DNA of 64,000 nucleotides from Novosphingobium kaempferiae. Its GTDB lineage: Bacteria > Pseudomonadota > Alphaproteobacteria > Sphingomonadales > Sphingomonadaceae. The stretch spans positions 248,001 to 312,000 of the forward strand of contig NZ_CP089301.1 in NCBI RefSeq assembly GCF_021227995.1. Direction: 5' to 3'. The notes beneath the pieces are model-generated. The model ran no database searches. It was not told the origin of the DNA and worked only from the letters and a program-made list of their open reading frames with translations. Made by a program: the position numbers and the translations under genes. Below are positions 1 to 7,237 of this stretch, piece after piece (position 1 is the stretch's first letter; every line of letters starts with the position of its first letter).

Positions 1-735
1 GGGCTGTTCTTCGCCTCGCTGTTCCTCGGCTCGCTGGTCGGGTTGATCTTCGCCGCGCTTGCCGGGATGGCGGGCATCGCGCTCGACATCAACGACGCCG
101 CGCTGGTCGGCATGAGCGCGCTCGCCGTATCGGTCGTCGGCGGGCCGATGACGCTCGCCATGCTGATGCTGGAGACGACGCACGACTTCGCGCTGATGGG
201 CGTGGTGCTCACCGCCTCGCTGGTGTCGAGCGCCTTCACGCGCGAGACGTTCGGCTACTCGTTCTCCACCTGGCGCCTGCACATCCGCGGCTCGATCATC
301 CGGTCCCCCCGCGACATCGGCTGGATGCTGGCGCTCACCGCCGGACGCATCATGCGCAAGGACTGGACGAGCGCGCCCGCGCACCTTTCGGTCGCGGACT
401 TCCGCGCAAGGGTTCCGCTCGGCTCCACCAGCAAGGCGATCCTGCTCGACGACGAGGGCCACTACGCCGGGATCGTGACCACCGCCGCCGCCTACAACCC
501 GCAGCTTGCGCCGGATGCGCCGGTCGGCACGCTGGCGACGCTGGAGGGCAACACCCTGTCCCCCGTCACCGACATCCGCGCGATGCTGAAGGCGTTCGAC
601 CTGGCCGTGGCGGACGAACTGGCGGTGGTGGATGGTGTCGGCAACGTCGTCGGCGTGGTCACCGAACGGCACGCGAGGCGGCGCTACTTCGAGGAAATCG
701 AAGCCTCGCAGCGGGAGCTGTACGGAGAGAACTGA
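1..735 (+). CDS. ClC-type voltage-gated chloride channel family protein, C-terminal part
   Basis: The frame is open from the first base of the window, so the gene starts upstream and only about 244 residues are seen. The first ~75 residues are hydrophobic, glycine-rich helices ending in a METTHDFALMG stretch, typical of the last membrane helices of ClC channels/antiporters. After a short linker the C-terminal ~130 residues look like a CBS domain pair: AILLDDEGHYAGIVTTAAAY and AVVDGVGNVVGVVTERHARR are the usual strand-turn patterns. ClC proteins move chloride across the inner membrane as channels or Cl-/H+ antiporters, and CBS domains usually sense nucleotides. Family assignment is fairly sure; channel or exchanger cannot be decided because the selectivity filter lies outside the window. 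Confidence 0.8.
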   Translation, partial: GLFFASLFLGSLVGLIFAALAGMAGIALDINDAALVGMSALAVSVVGGPMTLAMLMLETTHDFALMGVVLTASLVSSAFTRETFGYSFSTWRLHIRGSIIRSPRDIGWMLALTAGRIMRKDWTSAPAHLSVADFRARVPLGSTSKAILLDDEGHYAGIVTTAAAYNPQLAPDAPVGTLATLEGNTLSPVTDIRAMLKAFDLAVADELAVVDGVGNVVGVVTERHARRRYFEEIEASQRELYGEN

Positions 736-826
736 AGGCGGCGCGCCGCCGACGGAGCTTCGACAAGCTCAGCCTGGCTGTTCACGGCCAGCGGTCCCGG
801 AGCAAGTCCGGGACGATGCCCTTTTT

Positions 827-909
827 CGTCATTGCGAGCGTAGCGAAGCAATCCGGAGCAGCACTAAGCCGCTCTGGATTGCCGCGGGCCTTCGGCCCTC
901 GCAATGACG
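827..909. repeat. Palindromic intergenic repeat, copy 1 (mixed arms)
   Basis: Inverted repeat starting CGTCATTGCGAGCGTAGCG and ending with the reverse complement of CGTCATTGCGAG. The left arm is the GCGTAGCGAAGCAATCC variant, the right arm the GGGCC-rich variant, so this is a hybrid copy. It lies between two convergent gene ends (ClC and the CocE hydrolase). Confidence 0.85.
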
Positions 910-922
910 AATGGTCTGCTCC

Positions 923-2824
923 TCAGTCCTTCGCCACCGGAAGCCACACCGCGCTCGCCGCGTCGCCGCCACGGTGGATCGTTTCGGTCGCCTTCACGTA
1001 GTCGGCGGGCTTGGCGTCCATGATCGAGGGCACCCAGCTTTGCGGGTTGCGGTCGTAGAGCGGGAACAGGCTGGACTGCACCTGCACCATGATCCGGTGG
1101 CCCGGCAGGAACACATGGTCGACATTGGGCAGCGCCCACTTGAAGTCGTAGATCTTGCCCGGCTCCAGCGGCTGCGGCTTGTCGAACCCGCCGACGTAGC
1201 GGCCACGGAAGATCTCGATGCCGATGCCGAGCTGATAGCCTGCCATCGTCGGATCGGCCGAGTTCTCCTGCGGATAGACGTCGATCAGCTTGACCACGAA
1301 GTCACTGTCACGCCCCGAGGTCGCCGCGCGCAGATCCACCTTGGGCGCGCCCTTGATGTGCAGCGGCTTGTCGAGCACGCCGGTCTGGTAGCTGAGCACG
1401 TCGGTGCGGCCGTCGGCAAAGCGCTGGTCGTGGACGAGCCAGGTGCGCCATTCGTCGCCCTTCATCGTCACCGGACGCGGCAGCATCGGCACCGGCTTGG
1501 CCGGATCGGACACGTAGCTGTCCGTGCCCGCCTCGCCCTTGGTCCACGACAGGCCGGAGCTCGCGCCCAGATAGAGCGGCGTATAGGTGCCCGCCGGCCA
1601 GCCTTGCGAGACTTCCCAGCGGTTCGCGCCGGTCGCATAGGTCAGCACCGGCGGCGTGTCGCAGGCGGGAGCATTCGTCTTGAGGTGGCAGTCGAAGAAC
1701 GGCTTCATGTATCGCGTGCGAAACTGGAGGCCGGTATCGCCCTCCCACTTCAGCGGGCCAAGCTCACGCGCCTCGTAGTTCACCTGAGAGTGCCGCCACG
1801 GCCCGATCACGAGGCTGACGTTGTCATTCCCGCCCGCCTTCAGCGCCTGATAGACCGCCGGGGCGCCATAGCTGTCCTCCTGGTCCCACTGGCCGACCAC
1901 CAGCATCGTCGGTACGGTCAGCTTGCGTTCGCCGAGCAACTTGTCGACCGCCTGCCCCTGCCACCATGCGTCGTAGCTGGGATGCTCCAGCACCTTGCGC
2001 ACCACCGGCAGGTCGAGCAGGCCGTAAGCCTTGGCATAGTCCATCGCCGAGCCGCCTTCGAGGTAGGCGGTGTAATCGTCCCCGCCACCGCGCGGGACGA
2101 CGCCGCCGCCCTTCTTCACCGTCTGGCCGAGGTCGTAGTCGAAGCCGAACATGCGGAAGGCGCCGTTGTGGAACCAGTCGTCGCCCATCCAGCCGTCGAC
2201 CATCGGGCTCTGCGGCACGGCGGCCTTGAGCGCCGGGTGCGGATCGATCAGCGCCATCAGCGAGGTGAAGCCGAGGTAGGACGAGCCGGTGATGCCCACC
2301 TTGCCGTTGCTCTCTTTCACGTTCTTCACCAGCCAGTCGATCGTGTCGTAGGCGTCGGTGGCGTGATCGACCTTCGTCTTGTTCAACGGCCCGCGCAGGG
2401 GGCGGTTCATGACGTAATCGCCCTCGGACCCGTCGAGCCCGCGCACGTCCTGATAGACGCGGATATAGCCGTCGTTGACGAACTCGGCGTCGGCTACGGG
2501 CAGGATTTCCTCGATCTTCTGGCTGCGGTTGCGGCTGGTGGACTTGTCGGCGTTGTAGGGCGTGCGGCTCAGCAGGATCGGCGCGTCCGTCACGCCCTTG
2601 CGGTGGACGATGACCGTATAGAGCTTCTTGCCGTCGCGCATCGGGATCATCACGACCTTGCGCACGTAGTCCGCCTGTGGGCGCACCCAGTCGTAGGACT
2701 TCACCTGCTCGTTGAGCATCGTGTCGGTCGGTGCGGCGTCCTGCGCGGAGGCAGCCGCGGCAAGAACGAAGGCGAGCGCAAGGCCCGTGGTGAAAGCGGC
2801 GCGGGGGCGGAAATGCTTTGTCAT
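923..2824 (-). CDS. CocE/NonD family serine hydrolase (secreted)
   Basis: A 633-residue protein of the X-Pro dipeptidyl-peptidase/cocaine-esterase group, which hydrolyses acyl, ester or amide bonds such as alpha-amino-acid esters. The nucleophile motif GSSYLG (Ser about 182) sits in the expected place; VGQWDQED and GPWRHSQ supply the likely Asp and His. A beta-sandwich (jelly-roll) domain fills the C-terminal third. The start at 2824 was chosen because it gives a clean Sec signal peptide (MTKHFRPRAAFTTGLALAF, cleavage near ASAQDA); a longer frame to 2905 would run into the intergenic repeat. It therefore probably acts in the periplasm. It stands alone, downstream of egtD on the same strand but separated from it by a repeat. 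The substrate cannot be told from sequence. Confidence 0.88.
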   Translation of the reverse strand: MTKHFRPRAAFTTGLALAFVLAAAASAQDAAPTDTMLNEQVKSYDWVRPQADYVRKVVMIPMRDGKKLYTVIVHRKGVTDAPILLSRTPYNADKSTSRNRSQKIEEILPVADAEFVNDGYIRVYQDVRGLDGSEGDYVMNRPLRGPLNKTKVDHATDAYDTIDWLVKNVKESNGKVGITGSSYLGFTSLMALIDPHPALKAAVPQSPMVDGWMGDDWFHNGAFRMFGFDYDLGQTVKKGGGVVPRGGGDDYTAYLEGGSAMDYAKAYGLLDLPVVRKVLEHPSYDAWWQGQAVDKLLGERKLTVPTMLVVGQWDQEDSYGAPAVYQALKAGGNDNVSLVIGPWRHSQVNYEARELGPLKWEGDTGLQFRTRYMKPFFDCHLKTNAPACDTPPVLTYATGANRWEVSQGWPAGTYTPLYLGASSGLSWTKGEAGTDSYVSDPAKPVPMLPRPVTMKGDEWRTWLVHDQRFADGRTDVLSYQTGVLDKPLHIKGAPKVDLRAATSGRDSDFVVKLIDVYPQENSADPTMAGYQLGIGIEIFRGRYVGGFDKPQPLEPGKIYDFKWALPNVDHVFLPGHRIMVQVQSSLFPLYDRNPQSWVPSIMDAKPADYVKATETIHRGGDAASAVWLPVAKD

Positions 2825-2890
2825 GAACGCATTGCTGGCGCGGCAGGACGTGCGCGTCAAGCGGTGTGGTGCGCGCCGAGGTGCACCCGT

Positions 2891-2965
2891 CGTCATTGCG
2901 AGCATAGCGAAGCAATCCAGCGTCGCGGACCGACCTTGGATTGCTTCGCTATGCTCGCAATGACG
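2891..2965. repeat. Palindromic intergenic repeat, copy 2
   Basis: Both arms are of the CGTCATTGCGAGCATAGCG type, almost perfectly complementary around a short GCG-rich centre. It follows the egtD stop codon by about 10 bases and separates egtD from the CocE-type hydrolase gene. Confidence 0.88.
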
Positions 2966-2974
2966 AAAAGAATG

Positions 2975-3961
2975 TTACGCCGTCAGGTCGTCCCCGATGG
3001 CGCGCGCGAGGATCACCATGAACTTGTCCCCGGCATCGCCGAAGCCCTGCAGCGGCTCCCAGCCGCCCGCGAGCAGCAGCGTATCCGCGCTGCGCGGGTC
3101 GTACTTGTGGCTGTTCTCGGTGTGGATGGTCTCGCCCGCCGCCATGGTGAAGCGGGTGCCGCAGACGTCGAAGGCGATGTCGCGCGTGGCCTCGATGTGC
3201 ATCTCGATCCGCGCGCGCTCGTCGTTCCAGATGGCGCGGTGGGCGAGCGCGTCGAGCGGGATGGCGCCGTCGAGTTCGCCGTTGATCCGCGCCGCGAGGT
3301 TGAGGTTGAACGCCGCCGTCACCCCTTGCGCATCGTCGTAGGCGGCGACGAGTTCGGCCTCGTCCTTGATGCGGTCGAAGCCGATCAGCAGCAGGCTTCC
3401 CGCCCCCAGCGTCTCACGCATGGAGCGCAGCAGGTCGGCGGCAGCGAGCGGCTCCATGTTGCCGATGGTGGAGCCGGGGAAGAAGCCGAGGCGCGGGTGC
3501 GCGCCGACTTCGGCGGGCAGCGTCGCCGGGTGGCTGAAATCGGCCTCGACCGGGTGGATCGGCAGGTCGGGATAGCGCGCCGCCAGCGCCTCGCAGGATT
3601 CGCTCAGGAACTCGCCCGAGATGTCGATGGGCACGTAGGCGGCGGTCCAGATCGCATCGAGCAGCAGCGGCGTCTTGGTGGCGCTGCCCGCGCCGAACTC
3701 GACGACGACGTGGTGCCGCGATCCCACCATGCGGCCGATGCGCGTGGCGTGGGCCATGAGGATGCCGGTCTCGGTGCGGGTCGGGTAGTATTCGGGCAGT
3801 CGCGTGATCTCCTCGAACAGTTCGCTGCCGCGGTGGTCGTAGAACCAGCGGGCGGGGATCGCCTTGCGCTGCTGGGAGAGGCCGGTGAGCACATCGCGGC
3901 GGAACTGGGCGCGCAGGGTGTCGCGGGAGGTGTCGATCAGGTCGCGGCAGGCGGTCGCCAT
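2975..3961 (-). CDS. egtD: L-histidine N-alpha-methyltransferase EgtD
   Basis: Transfers three methyl groups from S-adenosylmethionine to the alpha-amino group of histidine to give hercynine, the first step of ergothioneine synthesis. The 328 residues match the usual family length of about 320. The family signature YDHRGSELFEEITRLPEYYP is at residues 41-60 and the SAM-binding loop FGAGSATKT at 89-97. The start at 3961 (MATACRDLI) was preferred over an in-frame extension that runs through the end of egtB; it lies 4 nt after the egtB stop, so the two genes are surely co-transcribed and probably translationally coupled. Cytoplasmic. Confidence is high because both partners of the pathway sit together. 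Confidence 0.95.
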   Translation of the reverse strand: MATACRDLIDTSRDTLRAQFRRDVLTGLSQQRKAIPARWFYDHRGSELFEEITRLPEYYPTRTETGILMAHATRIGRMVGSRHHVVVEFGAGSATKTPLLLDAIWTAAYVPIDISGEFLSESCEALAARYPDLPIHPVEADFSHPATLPAEVGAHPRLGFFPGSTIGNMEPLAAADLLRSMRETLGAGSLLLIGFDRIKDEAELVAAYDDAQGVTAAFNLNLAARINGELDGAIPLDALAHRAIWNDERARIEMHIEATRDIAFDVCGTRFTMAAGETIHTENSHKYDPRSADTLLLAGGWEPLQGFGDAGDKFMVILARAIGDDLTA

Positions 3962-3965
3962 GGGT

Positions 3966-5198
3966 CTACAAGTCCTTTGCCAGACGCACGCCGGTGAACT
4001 GCCAGCGCTTCTCGGGGGGGAAGAAGTTGCGGTAGGTGGTGCGCGAGTGCCCGCGCGGCGTGGCGCAGCTTGCGCCCTTGAGGACGCACTGGCCGGACAT
4101 GAACTTGCCGTTGTACTCGCCCACCGCGCCGGACGCGGGGCGGAAGCGCGGGTACGGGAGATAGGCGGAGCGGGTCCATTGCCAGCAGTCGCCGAACAGG
4201 CCGGGCGATCCACTCGGTTGGACGCCCTGCGCGGTATCGAGTTGCACGCCCCGGGCGGGATCGTGGTCGGCGGCGGCGTATTCCCATTCGAACTCGGTCG
4301 GCAGGCGCAGGCCCGCCCACGTCGCGAAGGCATCCGCCTCGTAGAACGAGACGTGCGTCACCGGAGCCTCGGCGCGGCGGCGCGCCATGCCGGAGAGCGT
4401 GAAGGCGGCATCCTCATGCCAGTAGAGCGGCGCGGCGATGCCCTCGGCCTGCACCCAGGCCCAGCCGTCGGAAAGCCATAGCGAGGGGTCGCGATAGCCG
4501 CCGTCATCGACGAATTCGGCCCACTCCTGATTGCTCACCAGCCTGCGGGCGAGCGCGAAGGGCCCGATCAGGACATCGTGCGCGGGCCCTTCGTTGTCGA
4601 AGGCGAAGCCGTCTCCCTCATGACCGACGCGCACCACGCCGCCGGGATGCTGGTCCCAGCCCATCTCGCCGCTGACGCGCACCGGCTGCGGCGCGGCGGC
4701 GTAGGCGGGCGCGAGGGGGTTCAGCGACAGGGCATGCTTGATGTCGGTGAGGAGCAGTTCCTGATGCTGCTGCTCATGGTTGAGGCCGAGTTCGATCAGC
4801 GCGGCAAGGTCGGACCGGTCCAGCATCCGCTCGACATGCGCATCGACGTGGGCGCGATAGGCCAGCACCTCGTCGAGCGAGGGGCGCGAGAGCATCCCAC
4901 GCATCGGCCTGGCATGGCGCGGCCCTTCGGCCTCGTAATAGGAATTGAACAGGAACGGCCAGCGCTCGTCGAACAGGCGATAACCGGGGAAGTGATCGCG
5001 CAGCACGAAGGTTTCGAAGAACCATGTCGTATGCGCCAGATGCCACTTCGCCGGAGAGGCATCCGGCATCGACTGGATCGTGGCGTCGGCGTCGGAAAGC
5101 GGGGCGACCAGCGCCTCGGTCAATGTGCGGACGGTGGCGAAACGCTCCATCGTCGCGGAGACGTGCCCGGTCGGCGTGCGGCTGGTCGACATCTCCAT
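3966..5198 (-). CDS. egtB: Ergothioneine biosynthesis sulfoxide synthase EgtB
   Basis: Non-haem iron enzyme joining a thiol donor (gamma-glutamyl-cysteine or cysteine) to hercynine with O2 to form the sulfoxide intermediate. The N-terminal DinB-like domain holds the presumed iron ligands: KWHLAH (His 56) and HEQQH (His 141, His 145), with spacing close to the mycobacterial enzyme. The C-terminal half is an FGE-sulfatase (C-type lectin) fold ending in YRNFFPPEKRWQFTGVRLA. The 410-residue length is normal. A G-rich stretch (GGGGGTGG) precedes the ATG at 5198; a second ATG two codons on is possible. No egtC or egtE is adjacent, so the thiol donor and the C-S lyase remain open. Confidence 0.95.
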   Translation of the reverse strand: MEMSTSRTPTGHVSATMERFATVRTLTEALVAPLSDADATIQSMPDASPAKWHLAHTTWFFETFVLRDHFPGYRLFDERWPFLFNSYYEAEGPRHARPMRGMLSRPSLDEVLAYRAHVDAHVERMLDRSDLAALIELGLNHEQQHQELLLTDIKHALSLNPLAPAYAAAPQPVRVSGEMGWDQHPGGVVRVGHEGDGFAFDNEGPAHDVLIGPFALARRLVSNQEWAEFVDDGGYRDPSLWLSDGWAWVQAEGIAAPLYWHEDAAFTLSGMARRRAEAPVTHVSFYEADAFATWAGLRLPTEFEWEYAAADHDPARGVQLDTAQGVQPSGSPGLFGDCWQWTRSAYLPYPRFRPASGAVGEYNGKFMSGQCVLKGASCATPRGHSRTTYRNFFPPEKRWQFTGVRLAKDL

Positions 5199-5285
5199 CC
5201 ACCCCCAACGGACGAACGCCCGGAAGGATGCATGGTAAAGACGGGATGGGCAAGGGCTGCGTCATTGCGCGTGGATTGCGCGGAT

Positions 5286-5313
5286 GGGCTTTGGGCTTTG
5301 GGCTTTGGGCTTT
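5286..5313. repeat. Tandem heptanucleotide repeat (GGGCTTT)4
   Basis: Four perfect, uninterrupted copies of GGGCTTT, about 90-115 bases upstream of the egtB start codon. Not in a reading frame of a recognisable gene. Confidence 0.95.
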
Positions 5314-5352
5314 GCGGGCGCCCACGGGCGCCGACACCCGAAACCCAAAAAA

Positions 5353-5463
5353 CCCCGTCGCCCCTGCGAAGGCAGGGGCCCATCAGGTCTATCGCCCAGA
5401 CACCTTGCCCACGGCGAGGAGACCAGGTTGGGATGGGCCCCTGCCTTCGCAGGGGCGACGGGG
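5353..5463. repeat. Long inverted repeat with 32-base arms, each arm itself a hairpin
   Basis: Left arm 5353-5384 and right arm 5432-5463 are exact reverse complements; the core CCCCTGCGAAGGCAGGGG in each arm is itself an imperfect stem-loop. The 47-base centre is unrelated. It looks like a paired REP-type element (two head-to-head units), a class distinct from the CGTCATTGCGAG repeats. Confidence 0.93.
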
Positions 5464-5490
5464 GTTTAGGAACGGGAGCGCCACTACCCT

Positions 5491-5572
5491 CGTCATTGCG
5501 AGGGCCGCAGGCCCGCGGCAATCCAGAGCGGCTTGCACCGCACTAGATTGCTTCGCTACGCTCGCAATGACG
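5491..5572. repeat. Palindromic intergenic repeat, copy 3 (mixed arms)
   Basis: The left arm is the GGGCCGCAGGCCC variant, the right arm the GCGTAGCGAAGC variant, i.e. copy 1 in opposite orientation. It lies about 20 bases beyond the aroG stop codon. Confidence 0.88.
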
Positions 5573-5592
5573 AACGCCGGGTCAGCGCAGGC

Positions 5593-6966
5593 TCAGGCCG
5601 CCTGCTTCTGGCCCGCCGTGGCTTCGAGGTTCAGCAGGTCCGCCATCTCGAAGGCCAGTTCGATCGACTGCGCGCCGTTGAGGCGTGGGTCGCAGTGGGT
5701 GTGGTAGCGGTCGGCCAGCGCCTCATCGGTGATGGCGATGGCGCCGCCGGTGCATTCGGTCACGTCCTGGCCGGTCATCTCGATGTGGATGCCGCCCGCA
5801 TGGGTGCCCTCGGCGCGGTGGACCGCGAAGAAGCCGCGCACTTCGGACAGGATGCGGTCGAACGGACGGGTCTTGAAGCCGCTTTCCGACTTGATGACGT
5901 TGCCGTGCATCGGGTCGCACGACCACACCACCGGATGACCTTCGCGCTTCACCGCGCGCACCAGCTTGGGCAGCCCGGCCTCGACCTTGTCATGGCCGTA
6001 GCGGCTGATGAGCGTCATGCGGCCCGGCTCGCGGCCCGGGTTCAGCGTATCGAGCATGCGCAGCAGCGCGTCCGGCTCAAGGCTCGGGCCGCACTTCATG
6101 CCGATCGGATTGCCGACGCCGCGCAGGTACTCGACGTGGGCCGAGCCCTCGAAGCGGGTGCGGTCGCCGATCCACAGCATGTGGGCGGAGCAATCGTACC
6201 AGTCGCCCGTCAGCGAATCGCGGCGGGTCAGCGCCTGCTCGTAGGGAAGCAGCAGAGCCTCATGGCTGGTGTAGAAGTCGGTGCCCTGCAGCTGCGGGAC
6301 GCTGGACGGGTCGACGCCGCAGGCGGCCATGAAGTCCAGCGATTCGCCGATGCGGTCGGCCATCTGCGCGAACTTCTCGCCCCAGGGGCTGCGGCCGATG
6401 TGGTCCATCGTCCACTGGTGGACCTGGCGCAGGTTGGCGTAGCCGCCATGCGCGAAGGCGCGCAGCAGGTTCAGCGTCGCGGACGACTGCGTGTAGGCGC
6501 GCAGCATGCGCTCAGGATCGTTGCGGCGCGCCTCGGCGTTGCCTTCGATCCCGTTGATGATGTCGCCGAAGTAGCTGGGCATCTCGACGCCGCCGACCAT
6601 TTCGGTTGGGGCCGAGCGCGGCTTGGCGAACTGGCCCGCCATGCGGCCCAGCTTCACCACCGGCTGCTTGCTGGCGAACGTCAGCACCACCGCCATCTGC
6701 AGCAGCACGCGGAAGCTGTCGCGGATGTTGTCGGCGCTGAATTCGGCGAAGCTCTCGGCGCAGTCGCCGCCCTGGAGCAGGAAACCGCGACCGGCGGCAA
6801 CTTCGGCAAGATCGGCCTTCAGAGCACGGGCTTCACCGGCAAAGACGAGCGGCGGAAACTTCGCAAGCGTGGCCTCGACCTCGCTGAGCTTCGCCTGATC
6901 GCCATAAACCGGGAGGTGGCGCGCCTCTTGCGTCTTCCAGCTCTCCGGTGTCCAGTTGGTAGCCAC
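5593..6966 (-). CDS. aroG: Class II 3-deoxy-D-arabino-heptulosonate 7-phosphate synthase
   Basis: Catalyses condensation of phosphoenolpyruvate and erythrose 4-phosphate, the entry to the shikimate pathway and so to aromatic amino acids. The 457 residues match the plant-like class II enzymes; diagnostic blocks are [14 protein letters not shown] near residue 83, [20 protein letters not shown] in the middle and [18 protein letters not shown] near the end, which carry metal and substrate ligands. The start is GTG at 6966 (VATNWTPES), supported by AGGAG 8 nt upstream; it is likely initiated with formyl-Met. Cytoplasmic. Flanked on both sides by palindromic repeats, so it appears to be its own transcription unit. 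No leader peptide or attenuator is obvious upstream. Confidence 0.95.
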   Translation of the reverse strand: MATNWTPESWKTQEARHLPVYGDQAKLSEVEATLAKFPPLVFAGEARALKADLAEVAAGRGFLLQGGDCAESFAEFSADNIRDSFRVLLQMAVVLTFASKQPVVKLGRMAGQFAKPRSAPTEMVGGVEMPSYFGDIINGIEGNAEARRNDPERMLRAYTQSSATLNLLRAFAHGGYANLRQVHQWTMDHIGRSPWGEKFAQMADRIGESLDFMAACGVDPSSVPQLQGTDFYTSHEALLLPYEQALTRRDSLTGDWYDCSAHMLWIGDRTRFEGSAHVEYLRGVGNPIGMKCGPSLEPDALLRMLDTLNPGREPGRMTLISRYGHDKVEAGLPKLVRAVKREGHPVVWSCDPMHGNVIKSESGFKTRPFDRILSEVRGFFAVHRAEGTHAGGIHIEMTGQDVTECTGGAIAITDEALADRYHTHCDPRLNGAQSIELAFEMADLLNLEATAGQKQAA

Positions 6967-7135
6967 TATTCGTACTCCTCAGGCCCGCTGCGGGATTGCA
7001 CGGGCTTTTCCATGCACCGCGAAGTCCTCCAGGCGGCGCAAGCAAGGGGCGGCCCATAGCCCCTGCCGGTAATTTTTGCAAAGCCGCGTTTGCCGATCAG
7101 CGTGATCGGTTGCGTGGAGGGGTTTCCTTCACCCT

Positions 7136-7219
7136 CGTCATTGCGAGGAGGCGAAGCCGACGAAGCAATCCAGATCAGCGTCATACATGCTGGATTGCTT
7201 CGCTATGCTCGCAATGACG
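7136..7219. repeat. Palindromic intergenic repeat, copy 4 (third arm variant)
   Basis: The left arm reads CGTCATTGCGAGGAGGCGAA, a third variant with GGCGAAGCCGACGAAGC in place of GCGTAGCGAAGC; the right arm is the common form. It begins the spacer downstream of the M16 peptidase stop at 7238. Confidence 0.86.
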
Positions 7220-7237
7220 ATCGGTTGATGGAGACGC

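Larger units (their letters stand above)
5199..5592. other. Repeat-filled spacer between egtB and aroG
   Basis: This 394-base gap has no convincing gene. It holds three separate repeats (a heptanucleotide tandem at 5286-5313, a long inverted repeat at 5353-5463 and a palindromic repeat at 5491-5572), listed individually. The egtBD promoter should lie in the first ~80 bases next to the egtB start; I cannot pick convincing -35/-10 boxes. Confidence 0.7.

Noticed and set aside
827..909. Regularly occurring palindromic repeats considered as CRISPR
   Set aside because: Copies are single, kilobases apart and palindromic over their whole length, with no spacer arrays or cas genes.
911..3997. Very long open frame (about 1000 codons) on the plus strand opposite the CocE and egtD genes; similar long ones opposite M16 (7295-10225), lon (56023-58119), dnaX (58513-60552) and asd/DUF418 (52853-55141)
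   Set aside because: In high-GC DNA the antisense frame of a real gene is often open. The products are Arg/His/Asp/Val-rich without domains or signal peptides, and the opposite strand carries well-known families.
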